Positions 34,601 through 42,532 are shown, numbered from the stretch's first letter. The stretch is 64,000 nt of DNA from Lachnocurva sp045579705 (GCA_045579705.1 JAZNMP010000028.1:1-64000), one strand, 5' to 3'. The notes: a model not told the origin generated them from the sequence alone. Numbers and translations: made by a program.

Positions 34601-35216
34601 TAAAGCGCTTTATTAAATCGACCTCATCGCCCCAAAGCTCAATTCTAAACGGATCCGTATCTGTCAGCGAAAAAATATCCAAAATGCCTCCACGGATTGC
34701 ATATTCTCCGGGCTGTTCTACCTGCGTAACACGTTCATATCCTTCCGCTGAAAGTTCTCTTGCAAAAGACTTCGTATCAATCTCATCGCCAACCTTTAAT
34801 TCATGAATTCCCTTTGCCCACTCATCAGGTTTCTGCAAAACATTCAGCATGGAATCAATAGTTGCTATTACAACAAACGATTCACCTGAAACCATTCTAG
34901 CGAGAACATTTACACGTGGAATTGTAAGAGCATTTCCTCTGATATCAGACTGAAAGAAGAGCATATCTTTCCCTGGGAAGATGTACACATCATCCCTATA
35001 AAAAGACAGCTCTTCATATAATTCTTTCGCTTTCAAATCATCCGAAACGACAACGAGACTATGCTCACTTACCCCTGAGATACCATAGATAACCTGAGCT
35101 TTTCCAGAACTCGTCACTCCGGACAATTCAAAATACTCTCTATTATGTTTCTGCAATCTATCCTTTAGTTCATTGATATCCTGCAGTTCATCAAACGGTT
35201 TTAAAAATGCTTTCAT
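31677..35216 (-). CDS. mfd: Transcription-repair coupling factor
   Basis: Removes RNA polymerase stalled at DNA lesions and recruits UvrA. The 1,179 residues have the UvrB-like N-terminal part, an RNA-polymerase-interacting CarD-like domain (GDYVVHENHGLGIYRGMEKIEVDG), the helicase motor with GDVGFGKTEVA and IIDEEQRFGV, the LRGRVGRGNR motif, and the C-terminal TRCF domain (SFIPQSYIPDEAEKLNIYKRIA). Length is normal. It starts 13 bases after pth, the usual pth-mfd order of Firmicutes. Confidence 0.97.
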   Translation of the reverse strand: MKAFLKPFDELQDINELKDRLQKHNREYFELSGVTSSGKAQVIYGISGVSEHSLVVVSDDLKAKELYEELSFYRDDVYIFPGKDMLFFQSDIRGNALTIPRVNVLARMVSGESFVVIATIDSMLNVLQKPDEWAKGIHELKVGDEIDTKSFARELSAEGYERVTQVEQPGEYAIRGGILDIFSLTDTDPFRIELWGDEVDLIKRFNASDQKSTDQVESVKYYPACEFVLEEEDIDRGIEAMKAEMKEIHAKYRKEMKTEEAYHLKSTVEAAIEKMESGWIRQEGEVYLPYFLREAGSLLDYLPEDAVCFIDEPRHIEETAKQVAAEFAESMMHRLEAGYILPRQRELLLDEKVLKQALTRFGGVVMSLLDSTGKWLKIADRFHIRMQQGSSFNGSFEMLCEDIKKYRAKKFTIVIVSPSHLAGKRIAKDLFDIGVPAFYSDREDYEPKPGEVMVTFGRIQKGYEFSDSNFVFISEGDIFGAKKKKRKKKVRYEGEHISGFRDLKSGDYVVHENHGLGIYRGMEKIEVDGVLKDYLKLEYSGGSNLYVLATQLSSIQKYGNASDKKPKLSSLGSLEWSKTKARVKTAVGIIAKELVNLYALRQQDSGYVFDEDTEWQKEFEEAFPYEETDGQLEAIRDVKRDMESPKIMDRLICGDVGFGKTEVAIRAAFKAVQENKQVAYLVPTTILAEQHYNNFVQRLKDFPVNVVLLSRFRTPGEVKKAVKKLETGEADIAIGTHRLLSKDVHFKDLGLLIIDEEQRFGVGHKEKIKQLKKNVDVLSMSATPIPRTLHMSLTGIRDMSVLDEPPRDRQPIQTFVFEYNDELIREAIAREMARGGQVYYVINQIKTIAEVADHIQALMPDATVAYAHGRMQTSELEDIMYQFINHEIDILVATTIIETGIDISNVNTIIIHDADRMGLSQLYQLRGRVGRGNRTAYAFFLYRKDKMLKEDAEKRLSAIREFTELGSGFKIAMRDLEIRGAGNMLGKEQHGHMASVGYDLYCKMLNEAVLVEKGEAVESVDFDTVVEINLDSFIPQSYIPDEAEKLNIYKRIADISTEEEKEEMLDELLDRFGEPTRSVQNLCEVSYLRALCHRAYIEEIRERDNGVRVKMYKEAKIDVTKIPAILDKLAPYVSFQPLAEGAEFFIDTKRDSRIKKLKTLDIMRSMAETIIELAIDVVE

Positions 35217-35228
35217 CTTACATTCGCT

Positions 35229-35801
35229 CTAAAAAACATGATTATTAAATGCATTCATCGCACCATCCACATCACGTTTTATCAAATAATCCATCACTTC
35301 TGGTAATGAAGAAAGAGTGTTCTCCATCTTCTTTCTATCATCCTTTGGAAGCCTACCGAGTACATAACGAACCATATCATCTCCATCCTGGAATTTACCA
35401 ACTCCAACGCGAAGTCTAACAAACTCATCTGTTCCGACATTTGCAATGATACTCTTTAGGCCATTATGCCCGCCCGCGCTTCCTTTTTTTCTGATACGAA
35501 CTCTACCTGGCTCAATCATAACATCATCAGAGATTACTACCAAATCCTTCCTAGGATCTGCATGATAATAGTCCATCAGAGGTTTGATACACTCTCCGCT
35601 CAGATTCATAAAAGTCTGTGGCTTTACGAGGACTATTTTTTCCCCGTTTACATTTCCCTCACCAAACTTTCCTTTAAAATCTGTCTTCTTCACAGATATG
35701 CCGTAAGCCTTTGCTAAAGCATCAATAGCATCGAAGCCTGCATTGTGTCTGGTGTGTCTATATTTCAAAGTCGGATTTCCCAATCCAGCAACTATTAACA
35801 T
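35229..35801 (-). CDS. pth: Peptidyl-tRNA hydrolase
   Basis: Recycles peptidyl-tRNA released from ribosomes. The 190 residues show GLGNP (N9), the catalytic histidine H19 in RHTRHNAGF, KPQTFMNLSG and VISDDVMIEPGRVRIRKKGSAGGHNGLKSI. AAGGAG precedes the ATG. The spoVG terminator ends only about 22 nt upstream, so there is no room for a separate promoter except one overlapping the hairpin. Confidence 0.97.
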   Translation of the reverse strand: MLIVAGLGNPTLKYRHTRHNAGFDAIDALAKAYGISVKKTDFKGKFGEGNVNGEKIVLVKPQTFMNLSGECIKPLMDYYHADPRKDLVVISDDVMIEPGRVRIRKKGSAGGHNGLKSIIANVGTDEFVRLRVGVGKFQDGDDMVRYVLGRLPKDDRKKMENTLSSLPEVMDYLIKRDVDGAMNAFNNHVF

Positions 35802-35822
35802 CTCTATCTCCTTAGATTAAAC

Positions 35823-35860
35823 ATTTAAAAAGAGAGTATGGATTACCACGCTCTCTTTTT
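35823..35860 (-). terminator. Intrinsic terminator after spoVG
   Basis: The stem AAAAGAGAG/CTCTCTTTT with an inner GTGG/CCAT pairing is followed on the minus strand by TTTAAAT. It lies between spoVG and pth, very close to the pth start. Confidence 0.75.
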
Positions 35861-35908
35861 TACATTCTAGCTATGCTATTATGAACCGCTTTAATCTATT
35901 TTGCAATA

Positions 35909-36175
35909 CTACTCTCCAAGGATTTCTGTCTTGTATTTCTCCAAAATCTTGTCCTGAAGTAATGCTCTAGTTTCTGAACGAATAGGGTGAGCGATATCCT
36001 TGTACTCACCGTCTGTAGCCTTTCTACTCGGCATTGCAATAAAAAGGCCTTTCTCACCTTCGATAACCTTAATGTCGTGAACGACAAACTCATCATCAAT
36101 CGTAATTGATGCAACCGCCTTCATCTTTCCCTCTTTTTCGATCTTACGCATTCTAATGTCTGTAATATTCAACAT
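35909..36175 (-). CDS. spoVG: SpoVG family regulator
   Basis: An 88-residue SpoVG protein: MLNITDIRMRKIEKEGKMKAVASITIDDEFVVHDIKVIEG, FIAMPSRK and a helical tail. Despite its name the family is widespread in non-sporulating Firmicutes and binds RNA/DNA to modulate many genes. It lies 21 bases after glgD on the same strand, so here it appears to be co-transcribed with the ADP-glucose genes; in Bacillus it sits with glmU and prs. Confidence 0.94.
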   Translation of the reverse strand: MLNITDIRMRKIEKEGKMKAVASITIDDEFVVHDIKVIEGEKGLFIAMPSRKATDGEYKDIAHPIRSETRALLQDKILEKYKTEILGE

Positions 36176-36196
36176 ATTGCCCCCTTCTTTCTTTCT

Positions 36197-37312
36197 CTAG
36201 ACGCTATATCGGTTGTTCTTTTCAGCAACAACTTTTATTTCTTCTTTGCCCACATAACTGGTGTTACTCAGTAAAGTCTCGTTTTTTTCAACGATGCAAT
36301 TCTCAACATATACGTTGTCACCGATATATGCGCCATCAAGTATGATGGAGTTTTTGATCGTGCATCCATTACCTACAAATACACCTTTGAAAATAACAGA
36401 ATTCTCGACCTTACTATTAATAATGCTACCACTGGTAACCAAGCTGTTCTTTACTTCGCTTCCAGCGTTGTACTTTGCAGGAGCTCGATCCTGCTCCTTT
36501 GAATAAATGTGCGGTTCATCCCTAAAATATTTACGAACATCCGGATTCAGGAAATCCATGTTTGTTTGGTAGTACGAATCAATCGATGCGATATTTCTCC
36601 AATATCCTTCCATCATATATCCGTACACCTTCTTCATTCCAAGATAACGAATCAGGATGTCTGTAACGAAATTATAACGGCCTTCTCTGTTGCTCTGTTC
36701 GAGGAGTTCTATCAAAACCCTGCGACGCATAATATAGATTCCTGTCGAAACGATATTTGAATGAGCCACCATCGGTTTCTCTTCAAACTCGACTATCTGA
36801 TCGTCCTGGTCCATCTTAACCACGCCAAATCGACTTAAGTCTTCACCTTCAGCAGCTCTAGCGCATACTACAGTGATATTCGACTGTTTCTCAATGTGGT
36901 AATCCAGCAACTTTGTGAAATCAAGCTTATAAATAGAATCTCCACCCGAAATGATTACATAAGGTTCATGCCTCTTCTTAAGGAAATCGATATTCTGCCA
37001 CATCGCATCAGCAGTTCCTCGATACCACCAGCTATTGTCCGCTGTAACTGTTGGTGTAAATAAGAAGAGACCTCCCTGTTTACGTCCAAAATTCCACCAC
37101 TTCGAAGAGTTCAAATGTTCATTTAAAGAACGGGCATTATACTGACTTAACACGGCAACCGTCTGAATTCCCGAATTCGTCATATTGCTGAGCGCAAAGT
37201 CAATCGCTCTATAGCTTCCAGCCATCGGCATCGCCGCTATCGCGCGATTCTTTGTCAGCTCTCCCATTCTCGAACTGTTTCCACCTGCTAGTATGATTCC
37301 TAATGCTTTCAT
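36197..37312 (-). CDS. glgD: ADP-glucose pyrophosphorylase regulatory subunit GlgD
   Basis: A 371-residue partner of GlgC. The nucleotidyltransferase fold is recognisable (ALGIILAGGNSSRMGELTKNRAIAAMPMAGSYRAIDFALSNM), but key positions differ from GlgC: GGNSSRMGELT replaces GGQGSRLGVLT, and the Lys after the P-loop region sits in a changed context, as in the non-catalytic GlgD subunits of Bacillus and Clostridia. A left-handed beta-helix of hexapeptide repeats occupies about 275-345. Overlaps glgC by four bases. Confidence 0.92.
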   Translation of the reverse strand: MKALGIILAGGNSSRMGELTKNRAIAAMPMAGSYRAIDFALSNMTNSGIQTVAVLSQYNARSLNEHLNSSKWWNFGRKQGGLFLFTPTVTADNSWWYRGTADAMWQNIDFLKKRHEPYVIISGGDSIYKLDFTKLLDYHIEKQSNITVVCARAAEGEDLSRFGVVKMDQDDQIVEFEEKPMVAHSNIVSTGIYIMRRRVLIELLEQSNREGRYNFVTDILIRYLGMKKVYGYMMEGYWRNIASIDSYYQTNMDFLNPDVRKYFRDEPHIYSKEQDRAPAKYNAGSEVKNSLVTSGSIINSKVENSVIFKGVFVGNGCTIKNSIILDGAYIGDNVYVENCIVEKNETLLSNTSYVGKEEIKVVAEKNNRYSV

Positions 37313-38583
37313 GCCAATTCACCTGCCTTAATAATGTAGTCACCGCTTTCAAGTTCTTTGTTCGGATAGTCTTCAGCTACCGTAACGCCCTTAATGGCAG
37401 TATTTTTTCCTATAGTTACATTATCAGGTATGACGGAATTAGATCCGACCGTAGCCAATCCAAAAGAATAAATCTTTGTACTGAGTTTACTCTCAGCCTC
37501 TTCTCCAACTCCAATCTTGACATTCTCACCTACCTCGCTTCGATCAGCGATGATAGCTTTTTCAACGTAAGCGCCTTTCTTAATATGCACCCGTCTCATC
37601 AATATCGAATCCTTTACAACGGCACCTTCATCTACAACCACTTCAGGGCCGAGTACGGAATTCTCTACAGAGCCATATATCTCGTCTCCTGCACCAATTA
37701 TAGATTTCTGAACATGTGCATTCTCTCCTATATAATGTGGATCGATAGATTTCTGCTGTGTGTAAATCTTCCAGAACTCTTCGTACAGATTAAACTCCGG
37801 AATCAAATCCACAAGCTCCATATTTGCTTCCCAATAAGCTCCGAGAGTTCCTACATCTTTCCAATACCCATTAAATTCATAGGCAAATATCTGCATTCCT
37901 TTATCATGACAATAAGGAATTACATGTTTACCAAAATCACAATTCGACTGTTCTTTCAGCGCTGTGAGCGCCTGTTTCAAAACCGGCCAGCTAAAGATAT
38001 AAATTCCCATAGATGCGAGATTACTCTTTGGATGCTCTGGCTTCTCTTCGAATTCAATTATGCGATTATTCTCGTCGGTAACAACCACTCCAAATCTACT
38101 CGCTTCCTCAATAGGAACCGGTAAAGCTGCGATAGTTATATCCGCGCCGTTTTGTTTATGGAAATCGAGCATAGCCTCATAATCCATCTTATATATATGA
38201 TCTCCTGAGAGAATCAATACATATTCCGGATCATATTGTTCCATATACCTAATATTCTGATAAATGGCATTTGCTGTTCCACTGTACCAGTCAGCATTCT
38301 CATTTCCTTCATACGGCGGAAGTACAGTGACGCCTCCATTATTTCTATCTAAGTCCCAGGGAATTCCGATACCGATATGAGAATTTAGAACGAGCGGCTG
38401 ATACTGTGTCAGCACACCTACGGTATCTATTCCAGAATTAATGCAATTACTTAGCGGAAAGTCGATAATACGATACTTACCTCCAAACGCAACCGCCGGT
38501 TTGGCTACATCCGAGGTCAGTACACCCAGTCTACTCCCCTGTCCACCTGCAAGCAGCATGGCAATCATTTCTTTTCTGCCCAT
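37309..38583 (-). CDS. glgC: Glucose-1-phosphate adenylyltransferase
   Basis: Makes ADP-glucose, the donor for glycogen synthase. The 424 residues have the pyrophosphorylase P-loop AGGQGSRLGVLT followed by KPAVAFGGKYRIIDFPLSNCINSGI, the DHIYKMDY metal/nucleotide site, EEKPEHPKSNLASMGIYIF for glucose-1-phosphate, and a C-terminal hexapeptide beta-helix. glgA and glgB are not in the window. First gene of glgC-glgD-spoVG, with a divergent intergenic region towards murC. Confidence 0.96.
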   Translation of the reverse strand: MGRKEMIAMLLAGGQGSRLGVLTSDVAKPAVAFGGKYRIIDFPLSNCINSGIDTVGVLTQYQPLVLNSHIGIGIPWDLDRNNGGVTVLPPYEGNENADWYSGTANAIYQNIRYMEQYDPEYVLILSGDHIYKMDYEAMLDFHKQNGADITIAALPVPIEEASRFGVVVTDENNRIIEFEEKPEHPKSNLASMGIYIFSWPVLKQALTALKEQSNCDFGKHVIPYCHDKGMQIFAYEFNGYWKDVGTLGAYWEANMELVDLIPEFNLYEEFWKIYTQQKSIDPHYIGENAHVQKSIIGAGDEIYGSVENSVLGPEVVVDEGAVVKDSILMRRVHIKKGAYVEKAIIADRSEVGENVKIGVGEEAESKLSTKIYSFGLATVGSNSVIPDNVTIGKNTAIKGVTVAEDYPNKELESGDYIIKAGELA

Positions 38584-38685
38584 TATTAAGTCCCCTTTTT
38601 AGTTTTCCCTTTACAAGTTGATAGTTTGCCATGAAAACATTCTCGTTTTCGTAATTACTTAATAGAATTTCGAATTTGTACATAA

Positions 38686-38715
38686 AGTATACCATAATGC
38701 GCGAAAATTAAACAA
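38686..38715 (-). promoter_or_regulatory. Candidate promoter of glgC-glgD-spoVG
   Basis: On the minus strand TTGTTT (38710-38715), an 18-nt spacer and TATACT (38686-38691), roughly 100 nt before the glgC ATG. The 299-base divergent region 38584-38882 is AT-rich and shows no gene. Confidence 0.45.
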
Positions 38716-38814
38716 CTTTGTTTGCATGTTTAGCGAAATTTTATGCAATTTTAATTATTTTAAACCACTTTTTTAGACTTTTTTATTGCAATGATATATA
38801 TTTGGATCTCGCAA

Positions 38815-38842
38815 TTGATTTTCTAAAAACAGAATGTATAAT
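38815..38842 (+). promoter_or_regulatory. Candidate promoter of murC
   Basis: TTGATT (38815-38820), a 16-nt spacer and consensus TATAAT (38837-38842), about 40 nt before the murC ATG, which is preceded by AAGAGG. Confidence 0.65.
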
Positions 38843-38882
38843 AGTTCTGTTAAAGATTTTTAAGATAAAATAAGAGGTCGTT

Positions 38883-40265
38883 ATGTATACTATTAATTTT
38901 GAAAAAAAATTATCCGTACATTTTATCGGTATCGGTGGAATCAGCATGAGTGGACTTGCTGAGATATTATTAAAGAAGGGATTTTCTGTTTCAGGTTCTG
39001 ATAGAAGCGAATCTGACCTTACAAATCACCTCGTTTCCCTCGGAGCAAAGATTAGCTATCCACAGCAGAAAGAAAACATAACAAACGACACAGACTTCTT
39101 TGTTTATACAGCAGCTATCCATCCTGATAATCCAGAATTCAAAGCTGCCTCAGAAACAGGCAAGCCTATGCTTACTAGAGCCGAACTCCTCGGCCAGATT
39201 ATGGATCATTTCAAGCAGTCTATTGCCGTTGCAGGTACACACGGAAAAACAACAACTACATCTATGATCAGTCAGGTTCTCCTCGAGTGTGAGGCAGACC
39301 CAACGATTTCTGTAGGTGCTATTTTTTCAGCAATTAAATCAAACGTAAGATATGGTGAATCCGACATCTTCGTTACAGAAGCCTGCGAGTACACAGATAG
39401 TTTCCTTTCATTCTATCCCAAGTACAACATCATCTTAAATATTGACGCTGAACACTTGGATTACTTTAAGACTCTCGATAACGAGAGACTCTCATATCAT
39501 AAGTTTGCTACTAACACAAAGGAAGACGGTGTTCTCTATATTAATGGAGCTATTCCAAACCTTGAAGAGATTACACATGATTTAAAATGTAAGATCACTA
39601 CCTTCGGTTTAGATGATTCATTCGATTACCATGCAACTAACATTACATATGATGAGTTAGGACATGCTACATTCACCCCAGTAGCTTACGGCAAAGAACT
39701 TCCAGAGATTTCTCTTCACGTTCCTGGAAAGCATAATGTTTCAAACTCTCTTTCTGTTATTGCTACATTAATAGATATGAACATTCCATATGAAATGATT
39801 CAGCGTGGTTTGAAGGCTTTTACTGGTGCTGACCGTAGATTCCAGTACAAAGGCAGATTAAAGAACGGTGCTGTAGTTGTAGATGACTATGCTCATCACC
39901 CTACTGAAATCAAAGCGTCCCTCGATGCCGCTCTTCATACACCACACAACAGAATCATTGTAGCTTTCCAGCCACACACATACACTAGAACAAAAGCATT
40001 CCTTCAGGACTTCGCTGATGCTCTATCTATGGCTGATATTGTCGTTCTTGCAAAGATTTATGCTGCCAGAGAGCAAGATATCTATGGTGTAAGTTCTGCA
40101 GACATTCAGAAGCTCATTCAGGAAAAAGGCAAAGAATGTCACTACTTTGAAACATTTGAAGAAATTGAAAACTTTTTAGAAAAAAATTCTATGAACCAAG
40201 ACCTGTTGATAACTATGGGCGCCGGAAACATTATAGAAGTCGGCGAAAGCCTAATCGGACGATAG
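38883..40265 (+). CDS. murC: UDP-N-acetylmuramate--L-alanine ligase
   Basis: Adds L-alanine to UDP-MurNAc, the first amino acid of the peptidoglycan stem. The 460 residues show the N-terminal Rossmann motif HFIGIGGISMSGLAE, the ATP loop GTHGKTTT (118-125), TEACEYTDSFLSFYP, and the DDYAHHPTEIKASL motif. Length is typical of MurC. It is the first gene after the strand switch; the following genes concern replication initiation. Confidence 0.96.
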   Translation: MYTINFEKKLSVHFIGIGGISMSGLAEILLKKGFSVSGSDRSESDLTNHLVSLGAKISYPQQKENITNDTDFFVYTAAIHPDNPEFKAASETGKPMLTRAELLGQIMDHFKQSIAVAGTHGKTTTTSMISQVLLECEADPTISVGAIFSAIKSNVRYGESDIFVTEACEYTDSFLSFYPKYNIILNIDAEHLDYFKTLDNERLSYHKFATNTKEDGVLYINGAIPNLEEITHDLKCKITTFGLDDSFDYHATNITYDELGHATFTPVAYGKELPEISLHVPGKHNVSNSLSVIATLIDMNIPYEMIQRGLKAFTGADRRFQYKGRLKNGAVVVDDYAHHPTEIKASLDAALHTPHNRIIVAFQPHTYTRTKAFLQDFADALSMADIVVLAKIYAAREQDIYGVSSADIQKLIQEKGKECHYFETFEEIENFLEKNSMNQDLLITMGAGNIIEVGESLIGR

Positions 40266-40370
40266 TTATCCACATTATCAACAATTTACTGGGGATAACT
40301 TATCCCCAGTTTTTTTATGTCAAAAATGGCTATTTTGATAGGTTTTCAAAAAGTTATTAACATATCCACA
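40204..40370. promoter_or_regulatory. Cluster of DnaA-box-like sites between murC and dnaD
   Basis: Nonamers matching or close to the DnaA box TTATCCACA: TTATCAACA on minus (40204-40212), a perfect TTATCCACA (40266-40274) directly abutting TTATCAACA (40275-40283), TTATCCCCA on minus (40290-40298) and plus (40300-40308), and TTATTAACA (40354-40362) running into ATATCCACA (40362-40370). The next genes encode DnaD- and DnaI-like replication proteins. DnaA binding is inferred. Confidence 0.6.
40288..40317 (+). terminator. Intrinsic terminator of murC
   Basis: An 11-bp inverted repeat, ACTGGGGATAA/TTATCCCCAGT, separated by a single base, so the innermost pairs must open to form a loop. It is followed by TTTTTTT. 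The two arms also resemble DnaA boxes. Confidence 0.8.
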
Positions 40371-40416
40371 AAGTCTCAAAACCCTTTGTTTACAAGGCTT
40401 TCGCGGCTATCTCCCC

Positions 40417-40444
40417 TTGAAGAAACAAGATAATATGTTATAAT
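40417..40444 (+). promoter_or_regulatory. Promoter of dnaD-dnaI-prs
   Basis: TTGAAG (40417-40422), a 16-nt spacer and TATAAT (40439-40444), ending 32 nt before the dnaD ATG, which has GGGAGG upstream. The DnaA-box cluster lies 50-150 nt upstream of this promoter. Confidence 0.65.
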
Positions 40445-40476
40445 TTTTCTCGAGTATTTTTGGGAGGAAATTCTTT

Positions 40477-41517
40477 ATGCCAGATGAGATTATTTTACAT
40501 TCTTCATGTGTTAGCCAGGTCACATGTGTTAGTAACGACTTTATAGATATTTTTATGCCTGAATCAAGTGGAGAGTTTGTAAAAACATATCTCTATCTAC
40601 TACGATCTTTAAGCTCAAACCAGATGAGCTTTTCTATAAAAAGAGCAGCTGATACACTTCATCATACAGAAGCTGATATCAGACGTGCACTTCAGTATTG
40701 GGAGGAGAAAGGACTAATCCGCCTAGAATATGACGCTTCTGGTGTCGTAGTCGGAATCTGCGTCCTTAACAAATCTGATTCCAAATCAAACATGACATGT
40801 ATTACTACAGAAGAAACTGCAGAACCTGAAGTAAGCGAAGCTGAACCTTCGGCTCCAGAGGCCAAGGCTGTCCCAGAGAAGATTCTATTTGATGAATCTA
40901 CACTGGAAGAAGTCGTTAATATGGCAGAGATGCTTAACGGCAAGCCACTATCAAGCCGCGATATGCAGTTCATTCTTTCTTGGAATAGTGACCTCGGTTT
41001 GTCACCTGACTTAATCGAGTACCTAATCGAGCTCTGCATGAACAACAACCACAATAGCTTCTATTACATGAACACTATCGCTATTAAGTGGAAAGAACAA
41101 GGCATCCTTACAGAGGAAGCTGCACGCGCAGCAAATAACGTTCACTCAAAGGCTTACTACGCTGTTGTAAAAGCCTTTGGTATCAGCCAAAGGAACTTGA
41201 ATTCCAGAGAAGAAAAATATCTGGCACAGTGGACAAACGAGTATCATTTTTCCGATGATTTATTATCAGAAGCTTGCGAAAGAGCTTTGTCAAACACCGG
41301 AAAGATTAGTTTCGCGTATGCTGACAAGATTCTAAAAGACTGGCACCAGAACCAGATTAGAACTATCGGCGAAGTAAAACGTCGTGACTCTAACAGAAGC
41401 ATGAACTCAAAGAAGCCTAGAGCTACTGCAACTAAAACTACTAACTTCCAGAGCTTCTCAGAACGCTCTACTAACACTGAAAACATTATCGAACTCGAAA
41501 GGAAGTTGCTACAATAA
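40477..41517 (+). CDS. dnaD: DnaD-like replication initiation protein with two DnaB_2 domains
   Basis: A 346-residue primosome component. The N-terminal region (about 25-95) is a winged-helix DnaD_N-like domain (FVKTYLYLLRSL.., ADTLHHTEADIRRALQYWEEKGLIRLEY). An acidic linker follows, then two DnaB_2-type helical domains at about 143-215 and 228-298, each ending in a YMNTIAIKWKEQG- or YADKILKDWHQNQ-like segment that in Bacillus DnaD binds DNA. The stop overlaps the start of the helicase loader gene (TAATG), consistent with joint action in loading the replicative helicase. Confidence 0.9.
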   Translation: MPDEIILHSSCVSQVTCVSNDFIDIFMPESSGEFVKTYLYLLRSLSSNQMSFSIKRAADTLHHTEADIRRALQYWEEKGLIRLEYDASGVVVGICVLNKSDSKSNMTCITTEETAEPEVSEAEPSAPEAKAVPEKILFDESTLEEVVNMAEMLNGKPLSSRDMQFILSWNSDLGLSPDLIEYLIELCMNNNHNSFYYMNTIAIKWKEQGILTEEAARAANNVHSKAYYAVVKAFGISQRNLNSREEKYLAQWTNEYHFSDDLLSEACERALSNTGKISFAYADKILKDWHQNQIRTIGEVKRRDSNRSMNSKKPRATATKTTNFQSFSERSTNTENIIELERKLLQ

Positions 41518-42509
41518 TGGGAATCAGCAACGAACAGTATTCTGAAATAATGCGCGACTATGAACGCACACAAAGATATAACAGAGACTTGGACCTCGCC
41601 AACCGTGACGAGGTCTATAGTGCTATCCCTGAACTTTCCGAAATTGATAATGCTATTTCAGATATCAGCACATCTGCTGTTATTAAATCTTTAAACTCTA
41701 CTTACGATATACACGAGGCCAATGATAGAATACAGAAGTTAATCCAGAAAAAAAAAGATTTGATCATTTCACATGGATTTCCAGCTGACTATCTCGAGCC
41801 TCATTTTTCATGCCCTGATTGCAAGGACACAGGTTATATCGACCGAGAACCTTGCCACTGTTTAAAACAGAAGATTATTGATATAACTTTTAATCAATTT
41901 TCACTTACTGAGCATATTGGGGCTTGCGATTTTAAGAATTTTTCATTAGATTATTATAGTGCGACTGTAATCGATCCAGGTTCTCAGAAATCAGAACTGG
42001 AACTTGCAAAGAACGCTTTTCGCACTTCAAAGAAATTTGTCAGCGATATGTTAAACGGTGACACGCCAAACTCCATCCTATTCTATGGAAATGTCGGCAC
42101 TGGAAAAACTTTCCTATCAAATTGTATCGCTAAAGAACTACTTACAAACGGTCATTCCGTGATATACTTTAGCGCGACAAAACTTTTTGATACTTTACGT
42201 GAATCACGTTTTGCACGAGATAATGCAAAAGGCGATTATAATAAAATCTTCAACTCCGACGTACTAATCATCGATGACTTAGGCACTGAGAACTTAACTG
42301 ATTTTAATCTGTCGCAGTTCTTCTATTGCTTAAATGAACGTTTACTCAAGAACAAGCCTATGATCATCTCAACTAATCTCAATGTGATAGAGCTGAAGGA
42401 ACACTATTCTGAAAGAATATCTTCCAGAATCTATAGTAACTTTAATCTTTTGAAATTCTGCGGAGACGACATTCGCCTACGCCAGAAGATAAACTCAACC
42501 AAGATTTAA
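41517..42509 (+). CDS. DnaI/DnaC-like helicase loader ATPase
   Basis: A 330-residue AAA+ loader for the replicative helicase. An N-terminal helical region is followed by a four-cysteine zinc knuckle, CPDC..CHC (C99, C102, C113, C115), then Walker A GNVGTGKT (191-198), Walker B IIDDLG (251-256) and an arginine-finger region near SERISSRIY. The zinc-binding N-terminus before the AAA+ core is the DnaI layout. Coupled to dnaD by a one-base overlap. Confidence 0.9.
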   Translation: MGISNEQYSEIMRDYERTQRYNRDLDLANRDEVYSAIPELSEIDNAISDISTSAVIKSLNSTYDIHEANDRIQKLIQKKKDLIISHGFPADYLEPHFSCPDCKDTGYIDREPCHCLKQKIIDITFNQFSLTEHIGACDFKNFSLDYYSATVIDPGSQKSELELAKNAFRTSKKFVSDMLNGDTPNSILFYGNVGTGKTFLSNCIAKELLTNGHSVIYFSATKLFDTLRESRFARDNAKGDYNKIFNSDVLIIDDLGTENLTDFNLSQFFYCLNERLLKNKPMIISTNLNVIELKEHYSERISSRIYSNFNLLKFCGDDIRLRQKINSTKI

Positions 42510-42532
42510 TTGTTTTAGGAGGAATCAAAAAA

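Noticed and set aside
35909..36175. Taking spoVG as evidence that the organism forms spores.
   Set aside because: SpoVG is common in non-sporulating Firmicutes, and the sporulation genes expected in the neighbouring blocks are missing.
40204..40370. Calling the DnaA-box cluster the chromosomal origin oriC.
   Set aside because: dnaA, dnaN, recF and gyrB are not nearby, and only dnaD/dnaI-like genes follow. A regulatory or titration site is the safer reading.
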